From: JAKBCQ01 sp021807585
GTDB lineage: Bacteria; Planctomycetota; Planctomycetia; Isosphaerales; Isosphaeraceae
Assembly: GCA_027325115.1 (NCBI GenBank)
Contig: DAHWFG010000586.1
Location: forward strand, 1-6,796
Direction: 5' to 3'
Length of the DNA stretch: 6,796 nt
Shown here: piece after piece, positions 6,601 through 6,796 of the stretch
Position numbering within the stretch: position 1 is the first letter of the stretch
Layout of the letters: every line of letters starts with the position of its first letter
The notes under the pieces: generated by a model
What the model saw: only the letters and a program-made list of their open reading frames with translations
Told to the model about the DNA's origin: nothing
Database searches by the model: none
Made by a program: the position numbers and the translations under genes

Positions 6601-6796
6601 CTCGATTCGCGTAAATCGCCGCCTCGGCGACCGCCTGAGCCATGTTCGTCCCTTCATGAAAGTAAAGCTTTACCAGCGCGATGTTCTGCACGTTCTTCGA
6701 TTCGACATGATCAATTCCGTTCATGAACAAGAATGCGTATTCATAGTAATTGGTGATCAGCCCTTCCATCTGCGCCGGGTCCATGCCGCCGTAAGG
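3638..6796 (-). CDS. RND efflux permease, inner-membrane subunit (AcrB-like), start beyond the right edge
   Basis: This is the substrate/ion antiporter of the pump. The frame stays open to the window edge (PYGG precedes the first visible ATG at 6784-6782), so that ATG is internal; by comparison with AcrB about 50 residues, including the first membrane helix, are missing. Numbered from that ATG, the first porter region spans about 1-275 (MNGIDHVESKN at 21-31), helices 2-7 span 278-492, the second porter region about 495-845, and helices 8-12 span 850-1008. Family hallmarks are IPLSLMGSLIG (310-320), LMTLGGLSLAIGIL (330-343), CILAVFIPSFLMQGAARALF (385-404), GRLRAILMMS (948-957) and the MGRAVIGGL segment (981-989). 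A hydrophilic tail of about 38 residues ends the protein. Oddly, the usual proton-relay residues are missing: by eye AcrB Asp407, Asp408, Lys940 and Thr978 correspond to Gly345, Thr346, Ala919 and Met956, and only Arg971 (Arg949) is kept. Glu344 sits one place before the usual Asp. No feature marks it as a heavy-metal type; the substrate is unknown. Confidence 0.95.
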   Translation of the reverse strand, partial: PYGGMDPAQMEGLITNYYEYAFLFMNGIDHVESKNVQNIALVKLYFHEGTNMAQAVAEAAIYANRAKAFFPPGTVTPFIMSLDASMVPVAYVTLSSDSRGIDELADLMLFRIRPILASLPGTTAPQPFGGSLRSIVVNLDPKRLKAYNLSPEKVAQALNVGNVITPSGNARIKDQMPIVSVNSIVVDPQDLGSIPIKPEVNVYLRDLGVVQDTTDIPTGWALVNGRRAVYMPILKTADASTLSVANQLKEHLDDMRSVLPKDCRLEVEFDQSPYVTRAVNGVLQESFIGAALTGLTVLLFLRDWRSVIVVVLTIPLSLMGSLIGLLITGQSINLMTLGGLSLAIGILEGTAIVVIESIHTKKAVSRSLAEAVLNGTAETMTPILLSILCILAVFIPSFLMQGAARALFVPLSISVGFALITSLLLSSTFLPVLAIWILKPIKPASAGGMEQKRAKRGLSFDRFRQSYVKIVEIAIRRKWLVLGAYLIATALLLAFCGMEVGREISPQVDSGQFQMRVKAPVGTRLEVTEELTRQALFEIQNVLGADSVRISVSHIGQTAPTFTANAVFLWTSGPDQAVLRIALNADKKFRTEEVLERLRKALPGKLQPWLRDLLIKSYGVPREVAAKRAKQVAVTFEPADAINQVMSFGSPTPVEVVISGPNQNDNRAYAEKLFTQMKTISTLRDLQFGQAFDYPRVKVEIDRERTGLAGLTVSEASNAMIAATSSSRYIVPVYWADPKSGIGYQVQLQVPPSQMNSLAEVGMIPVKQNENKPATLLRDVAKVTNGTIPQEYDRINQRRIVSITANVVGEDLGRAVRRIEAAIIDAGDPPRGVKVGDEQGHIRGQVPVMRQMFSGLGSGLVMAVVVVFLMLTGYFQSLRLAFVSVATTPAVVAGVAFALYISHTTINTQSFMGAIMAVGVAVANAILLVAFAEKARIQGVGAAVGARKGAEGRLRAILMMSCAMIAGMIPLALGIGEGAEQSAPMGRAVIGGLAAAMIATLLILPVIFEVIMGGAGIVSASIHPDDPASRVYSPETAGLGREETKRAADSPL

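Noticed and set aside
6782..6784. ATG near the right edge as the permease start
   Set aside because: The frame is open through the four codons upstream to the edge (PYGG), and this point matches about residue 50 of AcrB, after the first membrane helix. The true start must lie outside the window.

Overview
The window reads as one tripartite efflux locus, entirely on the minus strand, plus the edge of a further gene. Transcription runs from right to left. The order is an RND-family inner-membrane permease (3638-6796, start beyond the right edge), a periplasmic adaptor of the HlyD/AcrA type with a probable lipoprotein signal (2071-3567), and a TolC-family outer-membrane channel (157-1950). At the far left (1-87) a short open frame with its own ribosome binding site looks like the beginning of another minus-strand gene that leaves the window.

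The organism is a Gram-negative (diderm) bacterium, because all three layers of an envelope-spanning pump are encoded. The style of the proteins resembles, from memory, homologues in Planctomycetes: a lipoprotein adaptor with a long charged coiled coil, a TolC protein with a proline-rich tail, and a permease of about 1,100 residues. The DNA is fairly GC-rich and full of CGATCG-like words. The assignment to Planctomycetes is an inference only.

How the parts work together: the permease would take substrate from the inner membrane or periplasm, using ion-motive force. The adaptor would link it to the channel, and the channel would release substrate outside. Nothing in the sequence identifies the substrate, and no regulator or antibiotic-specific gene is visible. 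The gaps between genes are 70 bases (permease to adaptor) and 120 bases (adaptor to channel). The second gap is unusually structured: two abutting inverted repeats, then a GC-rich hairpin followed by five Us that looks like an intrinsic terminator or attenuator, lying only 38 bases before the channel gene's start codon. Adaptor and channel each have a good Shine-Dalgarno sequence.

The left 156 bases are AT-rich. They hold an odd palindrome, a weak promoter-like -10 box, and a hairpin that would present a Shine-Dalgarno sequence in its loop and bury the start codon of the partial left-edge gene in its stem.

The pump itself is a known kind of system, and I see no evidence of a wholly new one. 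The points most worth a second look are the loss of nearly all canonical proton-relay residues in the permease, the hairpin over the left-edge start codon, the structured adaptor-channel spacer, and the proline-rich, NPR-repeat tail of the channel.
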